Assembly: GCA_000469685.2 (NCBI GenBank)
Contig: LS997567.1
Span: forward strand, 12,409,210-12,473,209
DNA: 64,000 bases
Direction of reading: 5' to 3'
DNA from: Haemonchus contortus
Lineage: Eukaryota > Nematoda > Chromadorea > Rhabditida > Trichostrongylidae
Made by a program: the position numbers and the translations under genes. Each line of letters opens with the position of its first letter. Position 1 is the stretch's first letter. The notes under the pieces are model-generated. The model made no database searches. It worked only from the letters and a program-made list of their open reading frames with translations, and was not told where the DNA came from. Shown one piece after another: positions 11,193 through 22,608 of this stretch.

Positions 11193-12204
11193 GCCTTCTA
11201 TCCGCACTGTATTATGGCATTTCCTATCTCGCTTCAAATGATGGGCGGAATAGAGAATACTGGATAAAACAATTGTGCGCAACGTTTTGTTCATATGAAC
11301 GAAGATACCCACCTTTCATCTTTGAATGGCTTATTAACGAAAATCGAGAAGTCACAGTATTATGAGTATGAACGAGATGATTTGCCCAACGAATTTATGT
11401 GCTTCACTTCCATGACAAGGAAATAGAAGAAGACCTTATTTGATTTACAAATACATCATTACAGTCGCTCCTCATTCACTTAATCTCGTAGTCCTAGATG
11501 TCTTGAATGATCCGAACATTCGTATCTTCCTTGTCTTTGGAAACTTGTACCGGACATGTTTGTGGAATAAATTGTTTGTTTAAATTACGATTGAATTATA
11601 AATCGTCACATCAGTCCAATACGCACTCATGTGGTTTTTATAACGATGAGTACTTCTTGCCTGATACCCTAATCACCACATCTCTGAACGATCACTCTTC
11701 ATGAAGGTGCTCTGTTAGCCTTTTCACAAAAGGAAGCTAGGTCATTTTTTCTTTGTGCAAATTTGGTATTTTAAAAGCGTCTGTCTAATTGATAGGCCGA
11801 GAGCATCGTTCAGACTCCTCTTCTCAGAAAATCAGAGGTCACCATTATTACGTTCCAGTCCAGATAACATGTTTTCACTTGTTGTGACTCTCGAAAACGG
11901 ATAAAGGAGCAAAGCCAACATTTGAAACTATTAAGGCTTATTCACAAAGTGTTACAAAGACCAACTATGTCTCCCAATCACACCACACTTTCCGTACTGA
12001 CAGGTTGAACGAGGCAGAATACGCTCGCTACTGCTCCCCAGCGCTCTCAACGTTCCCTTCACTTTCCATAAGCATCATTTACGATGACAACTATTACGAA
12101 TAGGCCACGTATATGAAAATGGCATACATTTCGACGCTATAGTAATACGGGAAAGTCTCATATGATTCGTTGAAGTCATGGAAACTAAACTTGTTTATAC
12201 TCAC
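11193..12204. other. 3' flank of the tetraspanin-like gene; nothing recognised
   Basis: Low-coding-potential sequence between two convergent candidate genes. A minus-strand segment at ~12080-12160 could be a second exon of the gene starting at 12300, but two frames are equally open and I cannot choose. Confidence 0.35.
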
Positions 12205-12300
12205 ACGATGCATAGGTGGCGAAATTGCGCTTTCGTGGTTGATATGTTTCAGAGGTATCGCATTAGAGCGCAACGCAACCGCGAATAAAAACATGACCAT
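12205..12300 (-). CDS. candidate first exon with signal peptide
   Basis: On the minus strand an acceptor-like GCTGTTGCAG stands two bases before an ATG, as in trans-spliced nematode messages. The 32-codon exon begins MVMFLFAVALRSNAIP, a hydrophobic stretch of signal-peptide type, and ends exactly at the consensus donor GTGAGT at 12204. The product, if real, would be secreted. I do not recognise it. Confidence 0.35.
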
Positions 12301-13762
12301 TGCTGCAACAGCGCCACAGAAATGTGAGTCAATGTCGTAAGCAGTCCAACGGTTGGAATGCTACATCTAGCCTATCTACTGGAGTGGCAGAGACAATTCA
12401 TCTCTCCACTTTGCTATACCTCGAACGTTGAAAAAGTTAGATGAACTTCACGACTGTGTGAATCATCTAAATTTCCCGTCGCACGAATCTTCAAAATGAA
12501 AAATTCAAATCGCAAAAAGTCAGGGCCACTTAATGCGGCGTCAAATTTCCGTTAATTAATGCCTGTGACAAACAAATGTTGAAAAAGAAGTAGGTATAGT
12601 GAGGCATAATAAGGTATTCCCTAACCAATTGATTGCTGTCCTATCTACTTCAGCATATCTTCGAAGAACCACCCGACCTGGTGTAAAATAGTATTTTTTT
12701 CACACACTTGTCTTGACTGATGACTTTTTTTACGATATAACCTTACACTAACACTTTTCTAAAAGTGGAAAGTTCGGGGCCAAACGGCTTAAACACTGTT
12801 CAGGGGCGGAAACTTTATGCTTCCAGGACTATGTTTCAAATCAAAATTATGGAGGAAGAAGTTATCTCGAGAGGAGTCGTGTTCAGAAGGAAATCGATAT
12901 GCAAACACTTTCTTTCAGAATTGGATACAAAATATTTTCTGACACATAGAGAGATTACAGAGAACAGATTACAAATCGAATTCGGGGCATTTCATAGGAA
13001 ATAGTATTGCTAGTAGATCCCAAACGTTGATAGAGTTGAGTTAAATCAGAGGAAAGATGTGCAAGATTAGGTAGTAGCCCGCGTTACAATCAAACGACTG
13101 CGACAACACCAAACCTCATTCGCGCGTTGTGAAATGGGGAGGGGAAGGGGAGGTTAGTGAAACATCGGGAACATCGGGAAGGGGGGTGGAGGGGGGGGGG
13201 GGTGCTCTGACGAATGTTATGCAAATTCTGAATCCCTATGATTTTCAGGATAAAAGCTGCGATTCTGCAAAACACGACGTGTAAGAGCCAAATCACTGAG
13301 TATCATAAGGAGTCTCTGGAGGGATTTACAGAGCGTTTTTTCTTCTATTTTAGTGAGCAAATGTCGGAAAAATTTAGTTTTACTTTTGTAGTCCAGTATA
13401 TGGCTCTCTGTTTGACGGTTACATGACTACTTGGACTTTCTCTTCGGCTCTGACAGCGAAAGTTCAGAGGGCAGAAAAAAATACTCTGACAAAGACTAAA
13501 GGACACGGGGGAGGGGGGGAAGGGTTGAGAGGGAGCAAGGTGATGGGGGTCCTACCAGTCAGACAAGCACAATAGTTTAAGACTGAATTGAACGGGAGAC
13601 GACGAGGGCAGAAAAATAGACGTGGCTGTCACAGTTGAAAATACCGAGTTCAAGTAGTCCGTAGGCCCTGTTTGACAGCGTCTACACGGCAACACCAATA
13701 AAAACGGGCAAGATTACATCACTCATTTCAGCCATTGCGCCTATTGACTTTCATATATTCTA
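12301..13762 (+). other. unassigned ORF and exon-like pieces
   Basis: Plus-strand exon-like pieces: CATATCTTCGAAGAACC after CTACTTCAG at ~12657 with a donor GTGTAA; an 80-codon open frame 12765-13004 without ATG (contains MEEEVISRGVVFRRKSICKH); and a short piece after TGATTTTCAG at 13229. They may be exons of one gene, but the frames are too short to link. A G-rich tract (13135-13200) and a GGGGGAGGGG patch (~13510) are simple sequence. Confidence 0.25.
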
Positions 13763-15019
13763 CAGGGTGTCCCCAAAATTACTGGCGCCGATTTATTGCA
13801 ATATACTTGAAACTTCCTAGCAGCGGAAGACGATAGAATTTCTATTCACGCTAGCTAAAACTGTGTACTACAACATGTTAAAGGCGCATTTTAAAATATC
13901 CCCCGTGAGCGCGGATAGAAGTCAAAGTTCGCTTTCGACTTGATCGCATGTGGCAGGCAGGTATCCTTCTCCATTTTTTCCCAGCCGCTCTCCAGCTTTT
14001 GCATTCTAGGACTCCAAACTGGGGCTGCAAACTCGACAGGTGCTCTTCTAATCAGGGATCATTCGTGGGAGTCAAGTGAGTCAAGTTCTGGAAAATAGGA
14101 AGACCGTTCCTATTCACTAATGAAGTCGGGCAGCTGTCGTCGGCACCACTCGCGGGTAAGCTTATCTCTGTGGGCTGGAGTAGCGTCCTGTTGGAAGGAC
14201 TACGAGATGTTACAGAAAACGTAGTCGGATCAGTTCTACATTACTCTTATCAGTACGCTGTTTGAGTACTGGTCTTGGTCAATTTTCACGCCTGCACCGA
14301 AGAAACCACGAGCGGCTCACCCTTGCCAGTGATTTCCTCGAAAAACATCATTTTACTGTCCTGATAGCAACCTTTTTGTGAGATATTACACGCTGGATGT
14401 TTCTTTTCGGAACGCGAACGTTCTGGTTGTTACGGGATGGTTTTATCGTTAAAAATTTTTTGGCCAGAGAAAACGACGAGGGGTTGCATGCCATCACTCA
14501 AGTGAGTCTGCGACTTCCTGCATCTTTTTGCCCTGCAGTGTCTGTTGAGATCGGAATTGGAGCATACGATAGGAATGGTAGTGAGGCTTCTGCATGACAT
14601 TCTTCCATCGCGATAACTCCTGTGAGCCGTGCCCGTTGACTTCCTTTGATGAGTCACCCAGGATCCCGACCGATTCTCAGACGGACCATTTTAATAGTCC
14701 TATCTTCGAAAACATTCTACCTTTCTATCTTTCCTGGTTTGTCTCTGATTCAATCTTCTTTTCTATATCGTTTAATAGCCTCCTATACGGTTATTAGAAA
14801 AACCCCAAAGAATTTCATAACGCCCTTCCACTTCTCGCGCGTCAATGATTGCAAGTGGCATTGAATGAGCCTCCTCCATCTGAAAGATATTGGAAGTTCC
14901 ACATCAGAAACCATGCATATTGCAAGGAAGCTTTCTTATGCAACTAATTACTAATTTGATAGATTTTTTCTACCTTAAAAATGGCTGAACTTTGGCGCCA
15001 ATAATTTTGGGACACCCTG
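13763..15019 (-). mobile_element. maT-like Tc1/mariner element, copy 1
   Basis: A 1257-base element is bounded by TA at 13761-13762 and 15020-15021. Its inverted ends are CAGGGTGTCCCCAAAATTA and, read inward from the right, CAGGGTGTCCCAAAATTATT. The minus strand carries a decayed transposase. Recognisable are an HTH-region remnant (RVPKRNIQRVIS), then SFQQDATPAHR with the second catalytic Asp, then TREWCRRQLPDFIS, PELDSLD and a final Trp-Glu-Lys segment. At least three frames are needed, so it is inactive. TA duplication and D..D motif order place it in the Tc1/mariner superfamily; maT is my best family guess. A second copy lies at about 35955-37800. Confidence 0.85.
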
Positions 15020-15440
15020 TATATAACTTTTTCAAAGACCTCTATAATACTACTGACAACCTCCACATGAAGACAGAGTCTTTGCAACGTTTCTGTATGT
15101 TTTTGTGTCTGCAACACAATTCTTGCAATAATGAATGTTTGCATCACCTTCCAGCACACTCACAAGTGAAGGGTAAAGCTTTATCCGAATATGTAGTATG
15201 TATAAGCCTTCACTAATGATACAGCCATAATTCGTAGTTCGGACCGTAACTTCTAGATCAACAGCGAGCCTTGGCTCAAGAAAATGGACGGATCTTACAC
15301 TAATTTCTCCTGGAAACGTCACTTCACCTATGTTCACAAGTGATACGGTCACTGACAAAATCAATTTATTCAGCAGCTAAATGATGACAAAGAGAGGTCG
15401 TTGCGTGATTATTAATTAATCGAGCTCCCATTCCCTAGGA
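15020..15440. other. no recognisable feature
   Basis: Short spacer between two Tc1/mariner remnants. I see no exon or terminal repeat. Confidence 0.4.
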
Positions 15441-15880
15441 TTACCTAAAAAATACGATTGAATTTGCCAAAGTAGAGGCTATAAGTGAGTTCCTGATCAA
15501 CTTGGTGCCCCAACCGTCGACGATTGCATTCTTCAGCTCACTATTAGCTCCAGCTGGTTGTTTCCTTCGTAAATCTTCCTTGTCATGGACTCCCATCGTT
15601 TTCCATTGAGTTAAAGTCAGAGCTGTCGGCAGGCCAGTGTAAAAGGTCGAATTGGTGCCGACTAAACCGGGCCCGGGTGCTCCGGTTGACGTGAATCGAG
15701 GCATTATCCTGTATGAAAGTTCTGCTGCCGTCTGACGCCAAAAAGGAAGAAGAACACGGCGTGCTACGGCTCGATAACAGGAGAGTTGAGCTTCTACGAA
15801 CACCATAAATGAAGACGTTCACGAGAAATTATCACATATACCATGACTCCTACTCTCTTGAAATTTCATCTGAAAAACTG
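15441..15880 (-). pseudogene. Tc1-like transposase, C-terminal half
   Basis: Minus-strand frames carry the catalytic half of a Tc1-like transposase: VMV-like start, LLPFWRQTA, then FIQDNASIHVNRSTRARFSR (second catalytic Asp in the QDNA..H motif), QFDLLHWPADSSDFNSMEN (third acidic residue, E of MEN), and after a frameshift NSELKNAIVDGW. It is clearly a different lineage from the maT element just before it. No terminal repeats are visible, the N-terminal DNA-binding part is absent and the frame is broken. Dead fragment. Confidence 0.8.
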
Positions 15881-16434
15881 AAACTTATCCATTCTCAGAT
15901 CCTTAGAACCTGTTTCCGTCTGGAGCACCACAATGAAACTTTGTTTTATCGAAAAAAGACCTGAAGAGCGAAACATAAAGAGAAAAAAGGGTAATAGGCA
16001 AGCCATGAAAATACACCTTTTTCAGTTGTTGGATGCAATTACTGGCAGAAGCGACCCGGTCATGCTTTTCGGTCATAAAAAAAGTCTTTCTCATTCTTCC
16101 GTCAACGATAAACTCGGAGTTTTCTATCACGTTCTTCTATCACGTTATAAACTGTATTTCTCGGAACACTGAGCTCTGAAGAGGACCTGATTCCAGTACA
16201 TGACTTCGGCGTATTCAACGCTTTTCTCGAAATCCTCCGCTCATATCCTTGCGGGAGTAATTATCTCGAATTATTTGCGACTTGTCCTTGTTCCTCTCTT
16301 GTTCCTTTTTGTTCCCTTCCTTGAACCGTTGCCTGGAATCAGATAACGTGACACAAATTGAGCAATTGTGTGGACTGAAATTGAAAACCATGAAAAAATC
16401 TGATGTGGTTGTATCATGTATCATATGCCTATTA
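15881..16434. other. no recognisable feature
   Basis: Short frames on both strands, none with convincing borders. Confidence 0.4.
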
Positions 16435-16983
16435 TTAGGTTGGGTCATAAGTCCTCGGACCATGTGACAGTGATGACTTCTAGAGATCATAATTTGGGAA
16501 AGAGGTGACGGAAGTGGATGCGCGAGGCATAGTTAGATGGAGTATAACAAGCTTCAAATACTTACTAACGAAGACGCCTAATCGTTTTCTGCGTTTGAGC
16601 GTAAGGAGAGAGAGAGTGCGGTCCATGTCATACTGCTTCGAAGCACCTCCAAATACAGCTCCATTGAACATCTGGCAGGAGCAACCTTCTTGTAAACTTC
16701 CTTCATGCGTCTATCGATCTCCGCAGGTTCTTGGCCAGATAAAAGAAGAAATAGAATGGTGTCGCAGGAGGAGTTGCGACGGCTTGAAATAATGGGGCAT
16801 GGTTGCAGGGAAGGAATAGTTAGGTGTGTTCGTTAGCATGTATTTCAAAGAACTTACATACTCTATTCAATAATGTCACGCGCGTCCATCGTCGCGTCGC
16901 GTGTTTTCATCCCCACTTTCCCGAGTTATGATCTCTAGAAGTTGTCACTATCACTTTGTTTGAGGTCTTATGACTCATCCTAA
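16435..16983. mobile_element. mariner-type MITE with long inverted ends
   Basis: The left end TTAGGTTGGGTCATAAGTC and the right end, read inward as TTAGGATGAGTCATAAGAC, are inverted repeats that stay alignable for about 150 bases (for example CTTCTAGAGATCATAA on both sides). TTAGGT is the usual start of mariner termini, and insertion at TA is consistent with the flanks. The ~549-base element has no transposase frame. Internal sequence between about 16590 and 16820 is unique. Confidence 0.7.
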
Positions 16984-17004
16984 TGAATGATAAGCTGAGC
17001 AGAG

Positions 17005-19960
17005 CAGAAATTCATTTATTTATTCATTTATTGCACCTACGTGCGCCGTTGAACGGGAACTATTGATACAGAGTGAGTAAATGTAACATTCAAGCATTAG
17101 GTGGGTACAAAAAGTAGGGTCTAATCATGGGTATAGTAAAACAAAAAAAATACAAAAAGTAAAAAACCAGCGACGGCCAATTTTCTGGAGGGAATGACAT
17201 AGAATGGGGAAATGAATGTAACAATAAAACACCCCCGCAGGTACTTTCACAACGCCAGTGCCCAAACTATGGGGAAATTATCCAAAAAGAAAAGACCTCA
17301 AGCCAGGAGTGCCAGTTCATGCACGGAGCATAGTGGATCCTAGAGAGCTCACAACTATACATAAGCCACACATGATCACCCACATAAAAAGAGCGTAGAA
17401 AGTCTGGATAGAGCCATCACATTAGATGAAATAAGGTGAAAGAAGAAGAGCGCAGGTCAGCCTGGGCAACGCAACTAACCGAGTGTTGCGAATCGATGGG
17501 GGGCTCGGATCAATTCGTTAAAAATAGGTAGTCTAGGCAGTCACTCTTACATAAAATAACGCCAAGTGAACTAATGATTTACTCAACGCCACTTTACTCT
17601 TCCACTGTCAACTTATGTATTAGTACTCAAAAGGTTAATAATGAAATAAACTACTCACGTCGGGTCGCTGCCACCGACCCACCGCTCGACCAGCACTGTC
17701 TTGGAATAAATAGTATACAAAGATAGTCGTCATAACTGGGATATCCGATACAACCATTTGAATAGAAAAGTTCTAAGGGCTCCAGCCCCGCGGGTCTGCT
17801 GCCAGCGCGACGAATCGGGACGGTCGAAGAAATCGAATGACTGTTGAACTTTGTACCCCGGGTGGCCGCGAGTGCAGCGGGTGTTCCCGCGCGATCACGG
17901 GTAGAGCAAGCGGGGTCATGGCGACAGATGCCCGCGGGCGCCGACGCACCCATGGTTTCTTGGGAGCGATCCTCGCATTCGCGACACCGAGGTTATTCCG
18001 GGGCGGGCCGAAGTAGTTAACTCTTTTATCTAAGTACATACCCCAGGCGTAATATCCAGACCCGAACGACCAATCTCAAAGAGCAAACCCGGGATACAGT
18101 CAGCCTAGGCAGAGCAGCACTCAGAGCAACTACAATTAGGTAAGAAAAGAAAGGAATCGGGCTAAGGCGAGTAAGTGCAGGTCTGCGAGTGCGAAACGAC
18201 TCATAGAATCAGATGACCATTTCCGTGACTGCTGGAGGATCAGAAACACTGAACTCATTAGCAAGCTGATCTCGAACAGTGCAGTATAGCGGAGCAGCGT
18301 AAAACATCATGATCCATCAGGAGGTGGGAACTGAAAGAGAGGAGTTGAGAATCATCATTGGGAGATCCCAAAAGCTTGATCAAGATTCACCTTTTGCAAT
18401 CTTCTCCTGAACGTGGCACAATTAACAGCCTTTAGAACATCAAGAGGCAACAGATTAAGCCGCCTAGCGCATCGGTAAAATACATTGTTAAAGGCTAGCG
18501 CACGGAATCTGGCATCCGAGTTTGAACAGTGAAGATCAAACCTACCACGCCTCGTACCGGTGGGTCTAAAGATCCAGTACTTGCTGGCTAGCAGCTTCAA
18601 CTCACAGCGTAGAACACGAGAAAACAAAATACTAAGTCGGAGATTGCACGCCTACATCGCAAAGAATGTAGCCCAAACAGCCTAAGTCGCGCATCATCAC
18701 TGGGAATTTGATTATGACTATAATTCCGAGCAGTTCTATACCACAGGAGACGTGTGGAGACGCGCTGAACCCTTTCAATTTCTGACACACTTTTCTTGGT
18801 ACATGGGCTCTACACCTACAAGCAATATTCGGCGTGCGGCGAAACACAAGCTTTGTAAAGGCGTTCAAGCAATGTCACATCGGAGGTCTGCACACGACGA
18901 AACGAGATGAATAAGTTACTGAACGCTTTCACACCGCTTGCTCAATGTTGAGGGGAAACTTAAACTTCTGAACCTCTTGAATCAAAAAGCACGCCAAGAT
19001 CTTCGACAGTCCGGTAAGCTGCAAGCTGAACACCATTTACGTGGTAAGCAGTTGGTTGGAAGTCACCAAAATGCACGGTGATGGACTTATCAAATTTGAG
19101 AGGAATGTCCCAGTGATCAGCCCAGCCAGCCATCCTTTGAAGAGATAACTTCAGTGCTTAACGAACCATTCCACAGTTATCCTGATTGGAGATAGAATAT
19201 ATCTTAATGTCATCGGCATACATCTGTACACGGATATGCGAGGATCTTCTGAGAAGGCTGGGTAACTCCATCATGTAAACCAGAAATAGAGTAGGTGAGA
19301 GCACACCCTTCTGGGGAACACCGCTTAGACAGGGAGAACCATTCGAAAAACCACACTCAATCCTGACAGTAAAATATCTGCTGTGCAAATAGGATTTTAT
19401 TCCGACTAGAAGTTTGCTTCGAATTCCAATCTTTTCTAGTTTGGCTAGCAGTTTAACGTGGGAGACTTTATCAAACGCTTTGGACAGGTCAAAGTAGACC
19501 ATGTCAACTGATTTGCCTGAAATAAGAGCTTCGCAAAAGTCGAAGAATGTATTAAAAAGATTAGAGATGGTTGAGGATCCTGGAAGAAAGTATTGAGAGC
19601 CAGACTAGCAATCTTCCAATCATTATTTTCTCCATCATTTTGACAGGGGTCGGTGTAAGACTGATTGGACGGAAATTGTTGAGCAAATTAGAACCAGGCG
19701 ACTCCTGAATAGCAGTTACAATTGCGTCCCTCCACAGTTGGAGAAAATCACCCGATAGGAGAGAGAGATTGAAGATAATCCCAAGGGCCTAGAAAGGGAA
19801 TTACGGCGCTTCTGTACACGAGCTGTGGAATACCATCATGAGGCTCGGTAGTGGACGAGTGGAGTTTTTTGAGGATGGCAGAAACAGTATGTGGATGAAA
19901 GTTGCACTCAGAACAACTTTCACTGACATACGGAAGGTAATTCAGGTGTCATCCATCTGA
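17005..19960 (-). mobile_element. CR1-like non-LTR retrotransposon, 5'-truncated
   Basis: The minus strand runs from an RT domain near 19960 to a 3' tail of AATGAATA-type repeats at ~17005-17040. RT landmarks: IFNLSLLSGDF, NFRPISLTPTP (~19650), then in the frame 19158-19502 FDLSKAFDKVSH (motif A), SGVPQKGVLSPTLFLVY (motif B; the second Gly of GVPQGG is Lys) and YADDIKIY (intact catalytic pair). Downstream, 18355-18788, come IERVQRVSTRLLWYRTA and SDLVFCF, joined by a +1 shift to a frame ending at 18355. The endonuclease is absent, as expected for 5' truncation. An unusual 1.35 kb of non-coding DNA separates the stop from the tail. Confidence 0.85.
17640..18060. other. GC-rich island inside the CR1-like 3' region
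   Basis: This stretch is visibly richer in G+C and CpG than its surroundings, with runs such as CCCGCGGGCGCCGACGCACC and open frames on the minus strand of 88 and 100 codons. I tested it by eye against rRNA and tRNA patterns and see neither. Its origin is unknown; it may be a captured sequence. Confidence 0.5.
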
Positions 19961-19984
19961 GAACTCAAATGAGTAGACACTTAA

Positions 19985-20336
19985 TTGCCATAGGAAAATA
20001 TCGAAATATAGCTTGATATCGAATTGTTGGTCGGCAATAGTACTTTCACGGTTTTTCCAAACAATGTTGAAAATCGAAATCTTTCATTGCCTTCGGAAAA
20101 GATCAGAATATATAGCTTGATGTCGGACTGTAGATCGGGACCGCATAAACAATGTTACTTTAACAGTTCACTAACAACATTTCAATTCAAAATCTTTCAT
20201 TGCCTTCGGAAAATATCGAAATATAGCTTGATACCGAATTGTAGAACGAGACCGTATAAACAGTATAACTTTAACAGCTCACTAACAATGTTGGAATTCA
20301 ATATCTTCCATTGTCTCCTGAAAGAACCAAGATATA
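19985..20336 (+). repeat. ~112-base satellite array, left part
   Basis: Three tandem units, each containing ATAGCTTGAT-TCGAATTGTAG, CAATGTT and TCTTTCATTGCCTTCGG. The ATAGCTTGAT motif recurs at about 20011, 20115 and 20226. The array is interrupted by FB2 and resumes in the same orientation at 22609. Confidence 0.85.
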
Positions 20337-22608
20337 GTACTCGTCGTAAGAACTCAAAAATTTGCGATAATACCGCGAGTTCGCGTCTTTTTCGTCTTTT
20401 CTTTATAAATCGCTTTAAAATGAATTAATCGAGGAGAAAAAAATACCATTGAACTCAGCTCATCGAGCTCTACAAGATGATTCCCTGAAATGTCAAAAAT
20501 GCTTTATTTTGGATTGCGCCATGCACCGAAGAATGTATTAAAAAGATTAGAGATGGTTGAGGATCCTGGAAGAAAGTATTGAGAGCCAGACTAGCAATCT
20601 TCCATTCATTAATCTTCATTCTCCATCCGAAAAGTGATTGCATGCACATGGGATGCACGCTTTAGTGCTTGAGGGTGCTCATTGGTCCCTGAAGATGATC
20701 TGTTCAGAATTTGCTTTGGATTGCGTCACGCACTCGATTTTACTCTGTACAATGTGAAAATGGTTATTGGTTTTGTTCAGTCTCCATTGTTCCTTTTTTG
20801 GTTTCAAGGCTGTAGGTAAGTGCATCTACGGTTTCTGCACTCAACACTCCTCTTTACAGGTTCCATTAAGAATATGACATCAATTTACGGCAAAATAACA
20901 AAGTCGATTTTTTTGGCATTTTCCAATTTTTGGAGGAATTTTTCTCCGGAACCTGAGGAGGCGGCAGCGAGGCACTCAACTGTCGTAGACTACACTTTGT
21001 ATTCTGCGAGGTTATTATGGTACACCCTATCATATGTCAAAATTTCTCCCTTGGTATGGCCCCAAACTTCGAGCTTCGTCAAGCCCAATTCATAAAACAA
21101 TGTTTTTTCCCTTCCCGTTGGTCTTTTTGCAGCTGCTTTGTACAGTGTTAGATTCCCCGTCAAAAATCCTATCGAATGATATATAGGTCGACCCGTGACG
21201 AAAGCCTCCCTCCGTAACCACTTTCTGCAGTAGGCCTGCCTCTGAGCGGTTTCTTGCAGGGCGTGTTTCGAAAACCATGCGGCCGGGTACTGTAGTGGCG
21301 GGAATTTGGAAGCTTTCAAATGGTAATTATTTGAATGGGTGATTAGATCTGCTGGTGGCGGGGTACTGAAGTGGCGAGAAGGGGGGTTGGATCGATTAAT
21401 GATTACTTTAGTGGGGGGTAAGATCTGCAGGTGACGGAGTACTGTAGTGGCGGGAAAGTGGGGCAGTTTGAATGGGAGTTTTGAGACGGTCTGAAGGAGC
21501 GGTTTCCAACGTTCATTTATAATGTGGAGGCTGTAGATAAGTGCATCTACGGCCTCTGCACTCAACACTCCTCTTTACAGGTTCCATTGACAATATGACG
21601 TCAATTCATAGCAAAATAACGAAGTCGATTTTTTGGCATTTTCCCAATTTTGGAGCAATTTTTCTCCGGAACCTGAGGAAGCGGCAGCGAGGCAATCCGC
21701 TATTGCATACTACTCTTTGTGTTCTTTGGGGCTGCTATGGGATACCTTACCAAAGACGAACAGTTCTCTCTTGGTACAGCTCCAAATATCGCTTATCGTC
21801 AAGCTCAAATTACAAAATTATGCTTTTTCCCCTTGCCGCTTGAGTTTTTGCAATTAAATTGTATACTTTTAGTTTTTCCGTAAAAAAGTACTCTTTAATG
21901 ATTGTTTCTTCCCCCAGCGGAAAGGGAAAACGTTGTTTCATGATTTGGTCTTGACGAAGTTCGAAGTTTGGAGCCATACCAAGAGAGGGCCGTTAATCTT
22001 TGATAAGGTGTACCATAACAGACTCGAAGAACACAAAGAGTAGTCTACAATAGCAGATTGCCTCGCTGCCGCTTCCTCAGGTTCCGGAGAAAAATTGCTC
22101 CAAAATTGGGAAAATGCCAAAAAATCGACTTCGTTATTTTGCTATGAATTGACGTCATATTGTCAATGGAACCTGTAAAGAGGAGTGTTGAGTGCAGAGG
22201 CCGTAGATGCACTTATCTACAGCCTTGAAACCAAAAAAGGAACTATGGAGACTGAACAAAACCAATAATCATTTTCACATTGCACAGAGTAAAATCGAGT
22301 GCGTGTCGCAATCCAAAGCAAATTCTGAACAGATCATCTTCAGGGACCAATGAGCACCCTCAAGCACTAAAGCGTGCATCCCATGTGCATGCCATCACTT
22401 TTCGGATGGAGCTCAAGTGCATGGCGCAATCCAAAATAAAGCATTTTTAACATTTTAGGGTATCTTCTTGTAGAGTTCGATGAGCTGAGTTCAATGGTAT
22501 TTTTTCCTCCTCGACTAATTTATTTTAAAGCGATTTATAAAGAAATGACGAAAAAGACGCGAACTCGCGGTATTATCGCAAATTTTTGAGTTCTTACGGC
22601 GAGTACTG
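20337..22608. mobile_element. FB2: 2.3 kb palindromic foldback element
   Basis: The ends read GTACTCGTCGTAAGAACTC on the left and CAGTACTCGCCGTAAGAACT inward from the right. The array motif TATAGCTTG is split with TA/TATA on both sides, so the element used a TA target like Tc1/mariner. Inverted arms run from 20337 to ~21180 and from ~21915 to 22608. A partial third copy of the inner arm (21535-21905) lies in direct orientation with the left arm and directly abuts the inverted right arm. The centre (21285-21480) has three ~73-base repeats containing TACTG-AGTGGCGGGAA. No transposase is recognised. The left arm holds a 78-base foreign patch (see findings). Confidence 0.85.

Noticed and set aside
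17640..18060. Ribosomal RNA fragment
   Set aside because: GC-rich, but I find none of the universally conserved rRNA segments that I know.
20990..21568. 192-codon open frame across the centre of FB2
   Set aside because: It spans the arm, the ~73-base repeats and the start of the third arm copy. The counterpart sequence in the other arm does not keep the frame open.
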